DNA of 64,000 bases from PGYR01 sp048267165 (lineage in GTDB: Bacteria; Bacteroidota; Ignavibacteria; Kapaibacteriales; UBA2268): NCBI GenBank assembly GCA_048267165.1, contig JBLWYD010000001.1:62001-126000 (forward strand), given 5' to 3'. A model generated the notes under the pieces. That model ran no database searches. It had not been told where the DNA came from and saw nothing but the letters and a program-made list of their open reading frames with translations. Of the stretch, positions 38,600-46,975 are shown one piece after another. Within the stretch, counting starts at the first letter, position 1. Every line of letters starts with the position of its first letter. Position numbers and translations under genes: made by a program.

Positions 38600-39190
38600 T
38601 TATTTAACTATAACCATAACGTTTCTTAAACTAAAGCTTCTACCGCCAGTCATTGGCTCAATAGATAGCTCATATAGATAAGAACCTGAACTTAGTTGCG
38701 TACCATATTGGTCTTTAGCATCCCAAGAAACAGTTTGTGGAGTACCAGCTGTAAACAACTGATTAGATACTACAGTACTTACTAAAGAACCGTTAATATC
38801 ATATACTCTAATAGTCACGTTAGAATTATCTTCTAAAGTGAACTGAATATTTGTACTAGTAGTAAAAGGGTTAGGGTAGTTGCTAAGAGTATTAGCAGAT
38901 GTTCCTTCTTCTTCTACACCAGATATCGCTTTAGTGAATGGCGTCCAAAAACCTTCGTAGATTTTAACACCAGGACCAGCGCCACCGCCTAATTGCTTAG
39001 TTTCAATAGCAGTTTGAGCTACTGTCCCGTTAAGCGTTATAGGCCCATTATCAGTTGTAACTGTTGAACCAACAGTTCCTCCTGCACCTATTACTGACTT
39101 AAGTAACTTAGCTTCTTGTGCCTGAGTAGTAAAAAGTACTACAGGGAGCAAGAACGCTGTTACTAAAAGTAGTTTTATTGTTTTCTTCAT
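38600..39190 (-). CDS. Small T9SS-sorted protein preceding the giant repeat gene
   Basis: 196 residues. Signal peptide at 1-24 (MKKTIKLLLVTAFLLPVVLFTTQAQ). Residues about 30-85 form a short module (SVIGAGGTVGSTVTTDNGPITLNGTVAQTAIE ... GFWTP) whose pattern recurs in the 60250-60936 protein. Residues about 105-196 are a FlgD-Ig-like T9SS type A sorting domain (LSNYPNPFTTSTNIQFTL ... GSYLYELSI). AGGAG precedes the ATG. The stop is 56 nt from the giant gene's chosen start, with no terminator between, so they form a two-gene unit. Confidence 0.85.
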   Translation of the reverse strand: MKKTIKLLLVTAFLLPVVLFTTQAQEAKLLKSVIGAGGTVGSTVTTDNGPITLNGTVAQTAIETKQLGGGAGPGVKIYEGFWTPFTKAISGVEEEGTSANTLSNYPNPFTTSTNIQFTLEDNSNVTIRVYDINGSLVSTVVSNQLFTAGTPQTVSWDAKDQYGTQLSSGSYLYELSIEPMTGGRSFSLRNVMVIVK

Positions 39191-39544
39191 TATGAAGACT
39201 CCTAATAATTATTAAACTTATTTATTTTCAATTTCTATATTTATTCAGTGGGGTATTAGTCCACAAACTCAACGAGCAATATCTATGCCAAAGTAATACG
39301 TCTGCATAACAACAGAAGTATTCCTATTTTTTAAATAGTCTATCAAACAAAATTATAACAATTAACACTAATATTCAAAACTATTTTACTTTGTTTGTAC
39401 GATTAATTGGAATTAACTAAAATATACATTGTAATCGATTAGGTAAATTTACCTAATTTGTGAACTTCATACTTCACTATTCTAAATAGTTACATAAGTT
39501 TGAATTCATATTTATCTAAAATTATCTTTTGAAGGTTATACTAC
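39191..39544. other. Divergent intergenic region with a perfect palindrome
   Basis: 354 nt of AT-rich DNA between the minus-strand surface operon and the plus-strand methyltransferase gene. It must hold both promoters. The only strong structure seen is a 20-bp perfect palindrome at 39438-39457. Confidence 0.6.
39438..39457. promoter_or_regulatory. 20-bp perfect palindrome, possible operator
   Basis: Half-site ATTAGGTAAA followed by its exact reverse complement, no spacer. It lies about 88 nt before the 39545 start and about 250 nt before the 39190 start. No T run follows, so it is not a terminator; a dimeric regulator site is the natural reading but is unproven. Confidence 0.45.
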
Positions 39545-40795
39545 ATGTCTATTAGTCATTTAGAAAAAAAAGCAACGTTTTGGTTTAGCCATATTACTGA
39601 ATTAATAGAGTTATGGGAAGCATCAGAATTCACTGCGGCATCAGTCAAACAAAGATTTATGAGTGGTAAACGGTATTTGGGGAGTAAAGATAAGAAGATT
39701 ATCAGTGGAGTTTTCTTCTTCTACCTTCGACATAAACTAGTTTTAACTAAACTTTCTGTAAATGACATATTTTTCCTTGCTTACAGAAAAGAGATAGATG
39801 TAAATGAGAGTGTAAATAGAATCTTCAAAAATGATGAATTTAACTCCTATATATATGAGCTTGTAAATTCGGAAAAATTAGAGTCAGACTTCTCAGAATT
39901 TAAAGATACAGACTTCTTCCCCACTACATTTTTGAATAATATTGATTTAGATGAAGATAGACTATTATCAGTTGCAACAGCCCTTAATAAGGAAGCTACA
40001 ACCGATCTTAGAATAATATCCGACAGAGATTTGATAGAAGAAGAGCTAAAAAGTTATGGTATTCCATACGAGTATAATATAGTTCGAGATTGTATAAAGT
40101 TGGGCAAAAACATCAACTTCAATACATATATGAGTTATAAAAATGGTTGCTTCGAGGTTCAAGATGAGGGTAGTCAATTAATTTCATTATTACTTGACCC
40201 AAGACCAGATGAAGACATTCTTGATTATTGCTCCGGTGGAGGTGGTAAGACTATACATATAGCAGAATTAGCTCGTGACCAAGCATTTATAGATGCAACT
40301 GACATTAATATAAAGAGATTAAGGGAAACAGAACGCCGAGTTAGCTTACACGGTCTCTCCTCAGTACTAATCCTCAATATAGAGGATATAGATAATGATG
40401 ATAAGCAATATCATAAAGTTTTGATAGACGCCCCTTGCTCTGGCTCAGGAACAGTAAGAAGAGCCCCAGAAATCAGATATTCAATAACTGACGTATTAAT
40501 TGATAGTTATACCAAATTACAACTTGAGATTGTGGCTAAGTGCTATGATAAAATAGCAGATGGTGGGGAACTTATTTATTCTACTTGCTCGCTATTCAGA
40601 AATGAGAATGATAGAGTTATATCTAATGTATTGAGTCAGTTCCCCGATATGAAGCCAGTTGATATTAAAAGTAGAGCTAATGAGTTAGAAATAAATACTG
40701 ATAGTTTGCATTTTACTGAATTTGGAATGATGACCTTAACAGACAAAAGCAAAACAGATGGCTTTTATATATCAATTCTTAAAAAAGGTGGATAA
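39545..40795 (+). CDS. RsmB/NOP2-type RNA m5C methyltransferase
   Basis: 416 residues. The C-terminal half carries the Rossmann methyltransferase of the RsmB/NOP2/SUN family: SAM loop DYCSGGGGKTIHIAEL, then DATDINIKRLRETERRV, catalytic DAPCSGSGTVRRAPE (motif IV Cys) and LIYSTCSLFRNENDRVI (motif VI Cys). The N-terminal about 200 residues are helical and RsmB-like, although the usual NusB-like domain is not clear. Family members methylate C5 of cytosine in rRNA or tRNA; the site here is not determined. Confidence 0.88.
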   Translation: MSISHLEKKATFWFSHITELIELWEASEFTAASVKQRFMSGKRYLGSKDKKIISGVFFFYLRHKLVLTKLSVNDIFFLAYRKEIDVNESVNRIFKNDEFNSYIYELVNSEKLESDFSEFKDTDFFPTTFLNNIDLDEDRLLSVATALNKEATTDLRIISDRDLIEEELKSYGIPYEYNIVRDCIKLGKNINFNTYMSYKNGCFEVQDEGSQLISLLLDPRPDEDILDYCSGGGGKTIHIAELARDQAFIDATDINIKRLRETERRVSLHGLSSVLILNIEDIDNDDKQYHKVLIDAPCSGSGTVRRAPEIRYSITDVLIDSYTKLQLEIVAKCYDKIADGGELIYSTCSLFRNENDRVISNVLSQFPDMKPVDIKSRANELEINTDSLHFTEFGMMTLTDKSKTDGFYISILKKGG

Positions 40796-40907
40796 ATATA
40801 TGTCAGATTTCTTACACACTGTTAAGGCATTCACACATACATATATTAAACCATCTATTAATAATTTTTCATAATTTTAACAAGGCGACTTCAGTAGATT
40901 TTAGAAA

Positions 40908-42125
40908 GTGATAATGAGTAAACTAGATAACACAAATTTTTTCGTAGTAGATGTAGAGACAACTGGTGCTAATAGCAGGACAGACAGGATTACTGATATA
41001 GCTGTAGTTCATGTTTTAGGTGGAGAGATAATAGATACTTTCCACTCATTAGTCAACCCTCGGCAGCCAATACCTGTGTTTATACAAGATATGACTGGTA
41101 TAACAGACAAATTAGTACGAAATGCTCCTGATGAAAAAGATGTACTTCCCGCTTACAAGGATTTCATTTCTAAAGATAATTCTATTTTTGTAGCTCACAA
41201 CGCTAATTTTGATCATTTTTTCATTCGCAACACAATGATTCGTAATTATGGAGTCTCCGTTGAGCATGAGATACTTTGTACAGTTAAGCTTTCTAAGAAA
41301 TTACTACCTAAATCTCAGAAGGTAAACCTTACTTCATTGGCCCAGTATTTCAACATCCCTATATTTATGCGTCACAGGGCATTGGGTGATGCTTTCGCGA
41401 CAGCAAAGGCATTAATAAAAATGCTCGATATACTCGAATCGGAATATGGGATTACTACTCGCAAAGAGCTAAACGAATTCGAACGGAAAACTAGAAGAAG
41501 ATTCAAAGTCAAGAATGAGAATATAGACCATCTGGTAAAACAGATAGAGATTGCACCCGAATACCCAGGTGTTTTCTATATTTATGATAAAAGTGGCAAT
41601 AGAATCTACGCTGACAAAGCAGATAATATAAAACTCAAATTGCAGTTATTTCTCGACCCTAATTATTTATCTTCACAAAAGATGAAAGATATAATGGACA
41701 TAGCTAATAAAATTGATTACAGAGATACCCCATCAGAACTGCACTCAGACCTTATATTGGGTAAGGTTTACTATGATGCACCTCTTGAATTATTTGGGAC
41801 TGAACCCCAACCGGAGAATCATTCTAATCTTATCTATATAGACACCAATAACAGATTGGGCAAAACAGTTGGTGTGTTCCTAATAAAAAATGGATTATTA
41901 GCAAACCACCTTGAGATAGGCACTAGTGCAAGCACATTTATAATTGAATCTGCTATAGAAGATACTTACTTCAAACCGACCGTTGTTGAGGGTAACTCTA
42001 ACGACGAAACTATTGTAAGAAAATGGCTAAGTAAAGAGCCAGATTTAGGGAATAAATTTGTTGTAACAGATGACAAGTTAAAATTAATCAAAGATATTAG
42101 AAATTATATTAGTTCATGTTATTAA
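40908..42125 (+). CDS. DnaQ-like 3'-5' exonuclease fused to a degenerate GIY-YIG-like domain
   Basis: 405 residues from GTG 40908; the ATG at 40914 is the likelier start. Residues about 10-175 are a DEDDh exonuclease: D15/E17 in VVDVETTG, HNANFDHFF, and HRALGDAFATAKAL with the final His and Asp. About 212-250 align with the start of UvrC-type GIY-YIG nucleases (PEYPGVFYIYDKSGNRIYADKADNIKLKL), but the second YIG is YAD and the catalytic Arg position is not Arg. The following SELHSDLILGKVYYDAP resembles the UvrC/Cho region after GIY-YIG. DnaQ-UvrC-like fusions are known; this one appears to keep only the exonuclease site. Likely DNA repair or proofreading-related. Confidence 0.8.
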   Translation: MIMSKLDNTNFFVVDVETTGANSRTDRITDIAVVHVLGGEIIDTFHSLVNPRQPIPVFIQDMTGITDKLVRNAPDEKDVLPAYKDFISKDNSIFVAHNANFDHFFIRNTMIRNYGVSVEHEILCTVKLSKKLLPKSQKVNLTSLAQYFNIPIFMRHRALGDAFATAKALIKMLDILESEYGITTRKELNEFERKTRRRFKVKNENIDHLVKQIEIAPEYPGVFYIYDKSGNRIYADKADNIKLKLQLFLDPNYLSSQKMKDIMDIANKIDYRDTPSELHSDLILGKVYYDAPLELFGTEPQPENHSNLIYIDTNNRLGKTVGVFLIKNGLLANHLEIGTSASTFIIESAIEDTYFKPTVVEGNSNDETIVRKWLSKEPDLGNKFVVTDDKLKLIKDIRNYISSCY

Positions 42126-42213
42126 TAGATAGCAAGCTATTTCAAATTATCTTCAATTTTTGTAACTTAAAACATTACTTTCGAGTCTTATATAAAAACA
42201 AGAAAATGCCTAT

Positions 42214-43494
42214 ATGCTAAGAATATTATTACTATCACTACTGACTTCTACTATTTTGCTTATTACTAATGATACAGCATTTGCTAAAGAAAATTACTTT
42301 CTTGATGCTGTTGTATTCAATAGTAGCGATAGCACTGATGGCAGAATAGATGTATATATAGTTATACCATATCAATTGCTTACATTTGAGAAATTGGGCG
42401 AGAACTTTGTAGCAAATATAGACGTTGATATAACTATAACAGATTCTGATAAGAACAGAATAGACTACAAACACATAAAAAAAACTATAACAACCATCGA
42501 TTATAGGCAATCACAAGGAGCTGAGGGTGAATTCTACAAAACATTCTTTAGGTTTACTGTACCGAAAGGTACTTATCTAGTATCAGCAGATATCAAAGAT
42601 GAGTTTAGCGATAATTTGTTCGAAAGAGAAAGAGAAGTAACTGTAATAGATTTCAACCGATTTAGCTTTTCACTTAGTGGTATTTTACTTCTTTCGCAAA
42701 TAGAAGAAGTAGAAGGCAAATATAAGATTACACCTTTCATATCAGATAATATAGGCGCAATCAATAGTGATTTTTTTGCATTCTTTGAGGTTTACAATGA
42801 TAATGAACCCAAGAAAGTAAAAATAGCGTTTAGATTACTGAAAAAAGACGAAATCGTACTAGAAGGTGAGTTAAAAGAAATAGATGTCAAAGTTGGAATA
42901 AATCAGAAATTTGTCAGAATAGATGCATCGAAATTAAGTTTATCGGGTGAATATATAGTACAGATAGTCGCTTATGACCCAAGTGCAACAGAACATGACG
43001 ATAAGAAAGTACTTGCAATAACACAGCGTTCTATAAAACACAACGAAACTCTTATATCGTTTCTAGAAGAAGATATAGATAAAGCAATAAAAATGCTTAG
43101 GTATATAGCAACAGAGACCGAATTGGATAAAATATCGAATGCCAAAACAGATGAATTGAAAAGAGAAAAATTATCTCTGTTTTGGAAAGAATTAGATCCA
43201 ACTCCGAATACTGTCTATAATGAAGCAATGAACGAGTATTACCAGAGAATAAAGTACGCTAATGAACAATTCAAATCATACACTGAAGGTTGGTTGACTG
43301 ATATGGGAATGGTCTATGTAGTATTAGGGCCGCCTATTCAAGTTGAAAAACAATCATCTAGTGGTAATAACGTACAATATAGACTCTGGCAATATAGCGG
43401 TAATAGGACTTTCCTGTTTGCTGATAAAAATGGGTTCGGCAACTATAGGTTAGAAAGACCGTATTTATTCAATGAAAAATATAGATATAAATAA
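42214..43494 (+). CDS. GWxTD-domain secreted protein
   Basis: 426 residues. Signal peptide at about 1-24. The middle is beta-rich. The C-terminal about 140 residues form the GWxTD domain: FWKELDPTPNTVYNEAMNEYYQRIKYANEQF, then GWLTDMGMVYVVLGPP (the name-giving motif) and YRLWQYSG. The domain is widespread in Bacteroidota, Chlorobiota and Acidobacteriota; function is unknown. The stop overlaps the ispD start by one base (TAATG), so translation is coupled to it. Confidence 0.88.
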   Translation: MLRILLLSLLTSTILLITNDTAFAKENYFLDAVVFNSSDSTDGRIDVYIVIPYQLLTFEKLGENFVANIDVDITITDSDKNRIDYKHIKKTITTIDYRQSQGAEGEFYKTFFRFTVPKGTYLVSADIKDEFSDNLFEREREVTVIDFNRFSFSLSGILLLSQIEEVEGKYKITPFISDNIGAINSDFFAFFEVYNDNEPKKVKIAFRLLKKDEIVLEGELKEIDVKVGINQKFVRIDASKLSLSGEYIVQIVAYDPSATEHDDKKVLAITQRSIKHNETLISFLEEDIDKAIKMLRYIATETELDKISNAKTDELKREKLSLFWKELDPTPNTVYNEAMNEYYQRIKYANEQFKSYTEGWLTDMGMVYVVLGPPIQVEKQSSSGNNVQYRLWQYSGNRTFLFADKNGFGNYRLERPYLFNEKYRYK

Positions 43495-44180
43495 TGAAAT
43501 ACACATTGATTATACCTTGTGGCGGAATCGGTGAAAGAGTTGGTGCCGAAATACCAAAGCAATACATAAAAATAAACGGTAAGTCCATACTCAACTGGAC
43601 GCTATCTAGGTTTGTCAACTTCACAGATATAGCTCAGCTATTAATACCAGCTGATGATAACTATATAGATGAAATCAAGTCTGCTATTCCTTCAGAATTT
43701 CAAGATAGATATAAAATAACTCCTCATGGTAAAACTCGCTTTAACTCAATCTATAATGCTATTGAACATATAGATGCCGAATCGGAATATGTAATTATTC
43801 ACGATGCAGTTCGACCGTTTGTGACTCATAACCTCATCGAAAAATTAATGACATCTGTTCAGAAATATAATGGTGTTGTACCGTATTTACATCCAACTGA
43901 TACAATCAAGACTATTGACAGAGATAAGAAAGAGACTTTTATCTACGATACGATTGATAGAGAGATGTTAGCGGCTGTTCAAACACCACAATTATTCGGA
44001 AGAAATCTATTTATTAAGGCGTACGAATATTCGAATAAAAATAGATTCAAAGGTACAGATGATTCATCTATATTAGAATACTCAAAATTTTTACCTAAAT
44101 TAATGATTGGTGAATCGCAAAATTTGAAAATCACTACTGAAATAGATATAGAAATAGCTAAAATATTACTAAAAAAGTAA
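43494..44180 (+). CDS. ispD: 2-C-methyl-D-erythritol 4-phosphate cytidylyltransferase
   Basis: 228 residues, the usual length. It transfers CMP from CTP to methylerythritol phosphate in the non-mevalonate isoprenoid pathway. The nucleotide loop reads IIPCGGIGERVGAEIPKQY (residues 6-24; the family usually has AAGxGxRMG), followed by HGKTRFNSIYNAIEHI, VIIHDAVRPFV and DTIDREMLAAVQTPQLF with FKGTDDSSILE. Translationally coupled to the GWxTD gene. ispF is not adjacent. Confidence 0.9.
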   Translation: MKYTLIIPCGGIGERVGAEIPKQYIKINGKSILNWTLSRFVNFTDIAQLLIPADDNYIDEIKSAIPSEFQDRYKITPHGKTRFNSIYNAIEHIDAESEYVIIHDAVRPFVTHNLIEKLMTSVQKYNGVVPYLHPTDTIKTIDRDKKETFIYDTIDREMLAAVQTPQLFGRNLFIKAYEYSNKNRFKGTDDSSILEYSKFLPKLMIGESQNLKITTEIDIEIAKILLKK

Positions 44181-44247
44181 CTATTTGAATGCTTATCTGT
44201 TATTTGATTTGAAAGAAATAAATTATTAATATTATACGGAGTTTTTT

Positions 44248-46893
44248 ATGAAGAAAATATACTACTTAAGTAAGTATGTACTACTTTTCGCATTATTTAT
44301 ATTCGTCCAACAAGGACTAACGTCAGCACCTACACAGCTTTTACCTCAAAATGGTGATGATTGTGTTGATAGAGACGCAGTTTTCTCGTGGACCAAAGTC
44401 AAAGATGCATCTAGATATATGTACATCATTTCAACTAAAGTTGATTTTTCTGATACATTGAAGAAAGATTTGAGTTACAACGACACTACTGTTGCCTTTG
44501 CTTTACCTAACTACAGTACAAAATACTATTGGAAAGTTGGTTCGCATATTATAGGCGAAACAGACACATGGTCAGATGGGTTCGTACTTACTACTCACCC
44601 TGCACCACCTACATTAACATCTCCTGATGATTTGCTAGAGTGTCAAGCTTTCACACAAACTTTTAATTGGTCAGCAGTTCCAAATGCGGCTAAATATAAA
44701 ATACAAATTTCGACTAATGCAAGCTTTGCACCTACAGTTCTTGACTCACAAGTATCTGCTACAAGTGCTATCTTCAAAGTGAATAAGTACTTTACTACTT
44801 ACTATTGGAGAGTAAAGGGACTTCAAGTTGGCTGTGAGACTCCATACTCAACGGTAAGAAGTTTCACTACTTTAGTCGGCCCTCCAGAAATGGCAACGCC
44901 TAAAAATGACTCTGTTGGGGTTCCTCTAAATATATCATTTACATGGCCGAATACACCTGGTGCTCAAACTTATGATTTACAAGTATCAGATGATTCTGGC
45001 TTCACTAATTTATTAGTTAATGAAATGAACCTAACAGATGTTAGTTACGCTTGGACTGCTCCTAATTATAACAAAAAGTATTATTGGAGAATGAGAACAT
45101 TAGGACTAGGTTGTTCTTCAGAATGGTCTAGTGCATTTAACTTTAGAACGGCTTACCCAGCTGCAGTATCAATAGCACCGGGTGACACGATTAATTGTGT
45201 ACCTCTATTGACAACATTTACTTGGGAAGCAGTACCGGGTGCTACACTATATGAAGTACAATCGTCTAAAACTGCTCAGTTCCTTAATGGAGATGAACGT
45301 TTTTACGCTACTAAGATCAGTGGTACTTCTGTAACTGGCGATGTAGCTGTTTCTTTTAAAGAAGTTTTTTGGAGAGTAAGAGCTAAAGATGATACTAACG
45401 TTGGTTTGTGGTCTGAAGTCAAGAAATTTACAACTACAATCGAGCAGCCCCTTTTAGTAACTCCTGTGGATGGAGCGATTGAGGTTCCTAGAGGTATAGA
45501 ACTAGAGTGGAAGCCACCTACTGCATCTAAACACTTCAACATTCAAGTATCTAAGAATGACAGCTTTACTGACATAGAAATAGATAAAGATAGCATCATT
45601 GATGTAACCCTTGATATAATACTAGAATCTTATAATACAAATTATTATTACAGAGTTAGGACATTATTGGGTGATTGTTATAGTGATTGGTCTAATGTAT
45701 ACAGTTTCAAATCAATACAAGGTTTCCCGAATTTGATTTACCCTGAAAATGCTGAATCAAACATTACAACTGAAGTACAGTTCCTATGGAGCAATGTACC
45801 TACAGCCAATAACTATGATATCAGATATTCAACAGATGATTCATTCACGAACGAAGTTGGTGAAAATGGTGTTAAAACTAATAGTATTCTGCTAAAAGAT
45901 CTAAAAACTACTACAACTTACTATTGGAAAGTTAGATCTAATGATCAATGGGGTACTTCACCATGGTCTCAAGTATATCAATTCACTACTGGTGAAGGAT
46001 TTACTAATGTACCATTCTTAATTTATCCAGAGAATTTCTCTGTCAAATTACCTACTACAGGCATTATGTCTTGGAGATCATCTAACAATGCTACTTCATA
46101 CAACTTGCAAATAGCTAGTGATTTGAAATTCAACGAAGATGATATACTAAGAGAAATTCAGAATATCCAAGATACTGTGTATAATTACACTGATTTGGAT
46201 AATTTCAAAGAGTATTGGTTCAGAGTCGCTTCTGTTAACCAAACTACTACTTCTGATTACTCAAAACCACATAGATTCCGTACTATAGCACAACCACCAA
46301 CTGATCAAGCTGTTGCTATCAAGCCAGTGGACAGTGAGAATGAAGTACCTTTCAAGAAAACTCAATTCGAATGGACTAAAGTCCCAAGAACTGATTTAGG
46401 ACTTGCAAGTGAAAGCGGTTATGAGATGTTGATTAGTACTACTCAAGATTTCTCTGATACATTGATTTACAATCAAAGAGTATTCGAAGAATCAATCAGC
46501 TTAGAAAACAAATTTAGCCCTAAGACAACTTACTTCTGGAAAACTAGAGGTTGGAACGAAGCTGGATTTGGACCTTGGTCTGAAGGATTCTCATTCACTA
46601 CTGATATAGTATCTACAGTGACTGGTGGTAACTATGATTTCGGTACTAGTATAGTGCCTAACCCGATACAAAATAGTGCTGAACTAAGATTCAATCTAGA
46701 TACACCGGGTATTGTTAACTTTACTATAATTGACCAAACTGGTAAAACAGTATTTACTTTGGAAAATATTAAAGCTAATGGTAACAATAATGTACTACCT
46801 TTGAACTTAGATAACTTAAGCAATGGAAGTTACTTATTCAAGTTACAGACTGGTGCTAACTACCAATCAGGTAAAATAATAATTAGCAGATAA
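44248..46893 (+). CDS. Secreted fibronectin-III-repeat protein with T9SS sorting domain
   Basis: 881 residues. Signal peptide at about 1-27. Eight consecutive fibronectin-III-like domains of about 95 residues follow, each with a FxWxxVxxAxxYxxQxS-type strand and a YYWRVR-type strand (KYYWKVGSHI, TYYWRVKGLQ, KYYWRMRTLG). The last about 85 residues are a T9SS type A sorting domain (SIVPNPIQNSAELRFNL ... GSYLFKLQTGANYQSGKIIISR). Probably a surface or matrix protein. A strong terminator follows within 20 nt. Confidence 0.87.
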   Translation: MKKIYYLSKYVLLFALFIFVQQGLTSAPTQLLPQNGDDCVDRDAVFSWTKVKDASRYMYIISTKVDFSDTLKKDLSYNDTTVAFALPNYSTKYYWKVGSHIIGETDTWSDGFVLTTHPAPPTLTSPDDLLECQAFTQTFNWSAVPNAAKYKIQISTNASFAPTVLDSQVSATSAIFKVNKYFTTYYWRVKGLQVGCETPYSTVRSFTTLVGPPEMATPKNDSVGVPLNISFTWPNTPGAQTYDLQVSDDSGFTNLLVNEMNLTDVSYAWTAPNYNKKYYWRMRTLGLGCSSEWSSAFNFRTAYPAAVSIAPGDTINCVPLLTTFTWEAVPGATLYEVQSSKTAQFLNGDERFYATKISGTSVTGDVAVSFKEVFWRVRAKDDTNVGLWSEVKKFTTTIEQPLLVTPVDGAIEVPRGIELEWKPPTASKHFNIQVSKNDSFTDIEIDKDSIIDVTLDIILESYNTNYYYRVRTLLGDCYSDWSNVYSFKSIQGFPNLIYPENAESNITTEVQFLWSNVPTANNYDIRYSTDDSFTNEVGENGVKTNSILLKDLKTTTTYYWKVRSNDQWGTSPWSQVYQFTTGEGFTNVPFLIYPENFSVKLPTTGIMSWRSSNNATSYNLQIASDLKFNEDDILREIQNIQDTVYNYTDLDNFKEYWFRVASVNQTTTSDYSKPHRFRTIAQPPTDQAVAIKPVDSENEVPFKKTQFEWTKVPRTDLGLASESGYEMLISTTQDFSDTLIYNQRVFEESISLENKFSPKTTYFWKTRGWNEAGFGPWSEGFSFTTDIVSTVTGGNYDFGTSIVPNPIQNSAELRFNLDTPGIVNFTIIDQTGKTVFTLENIKANGNNNVLPLNLDNLSNGSYLFKLQTGANYQSGKIIISR

Positions 46894-46912
46894 GCTGAAT
46901 ATTTAATAACTT

Positions 46913-46950
46913 AAAGCGATCATATATAACAATATGGTCGCTTTTTTTTT
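46913..46950 (+). terminator. Rho-independent terminator
   Basis: A 13-bp stem (AAAGCGATCATAT with ATATGGTCGCTTT, one G-U pair), 6-nt loop and a run of nine T. It ends the FN3-repeat gene 20 nt after its stop. Confidence 0.93.
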
Positions 46951-46975
46951 GAATTAAAACGAACAAAGAAATAAT

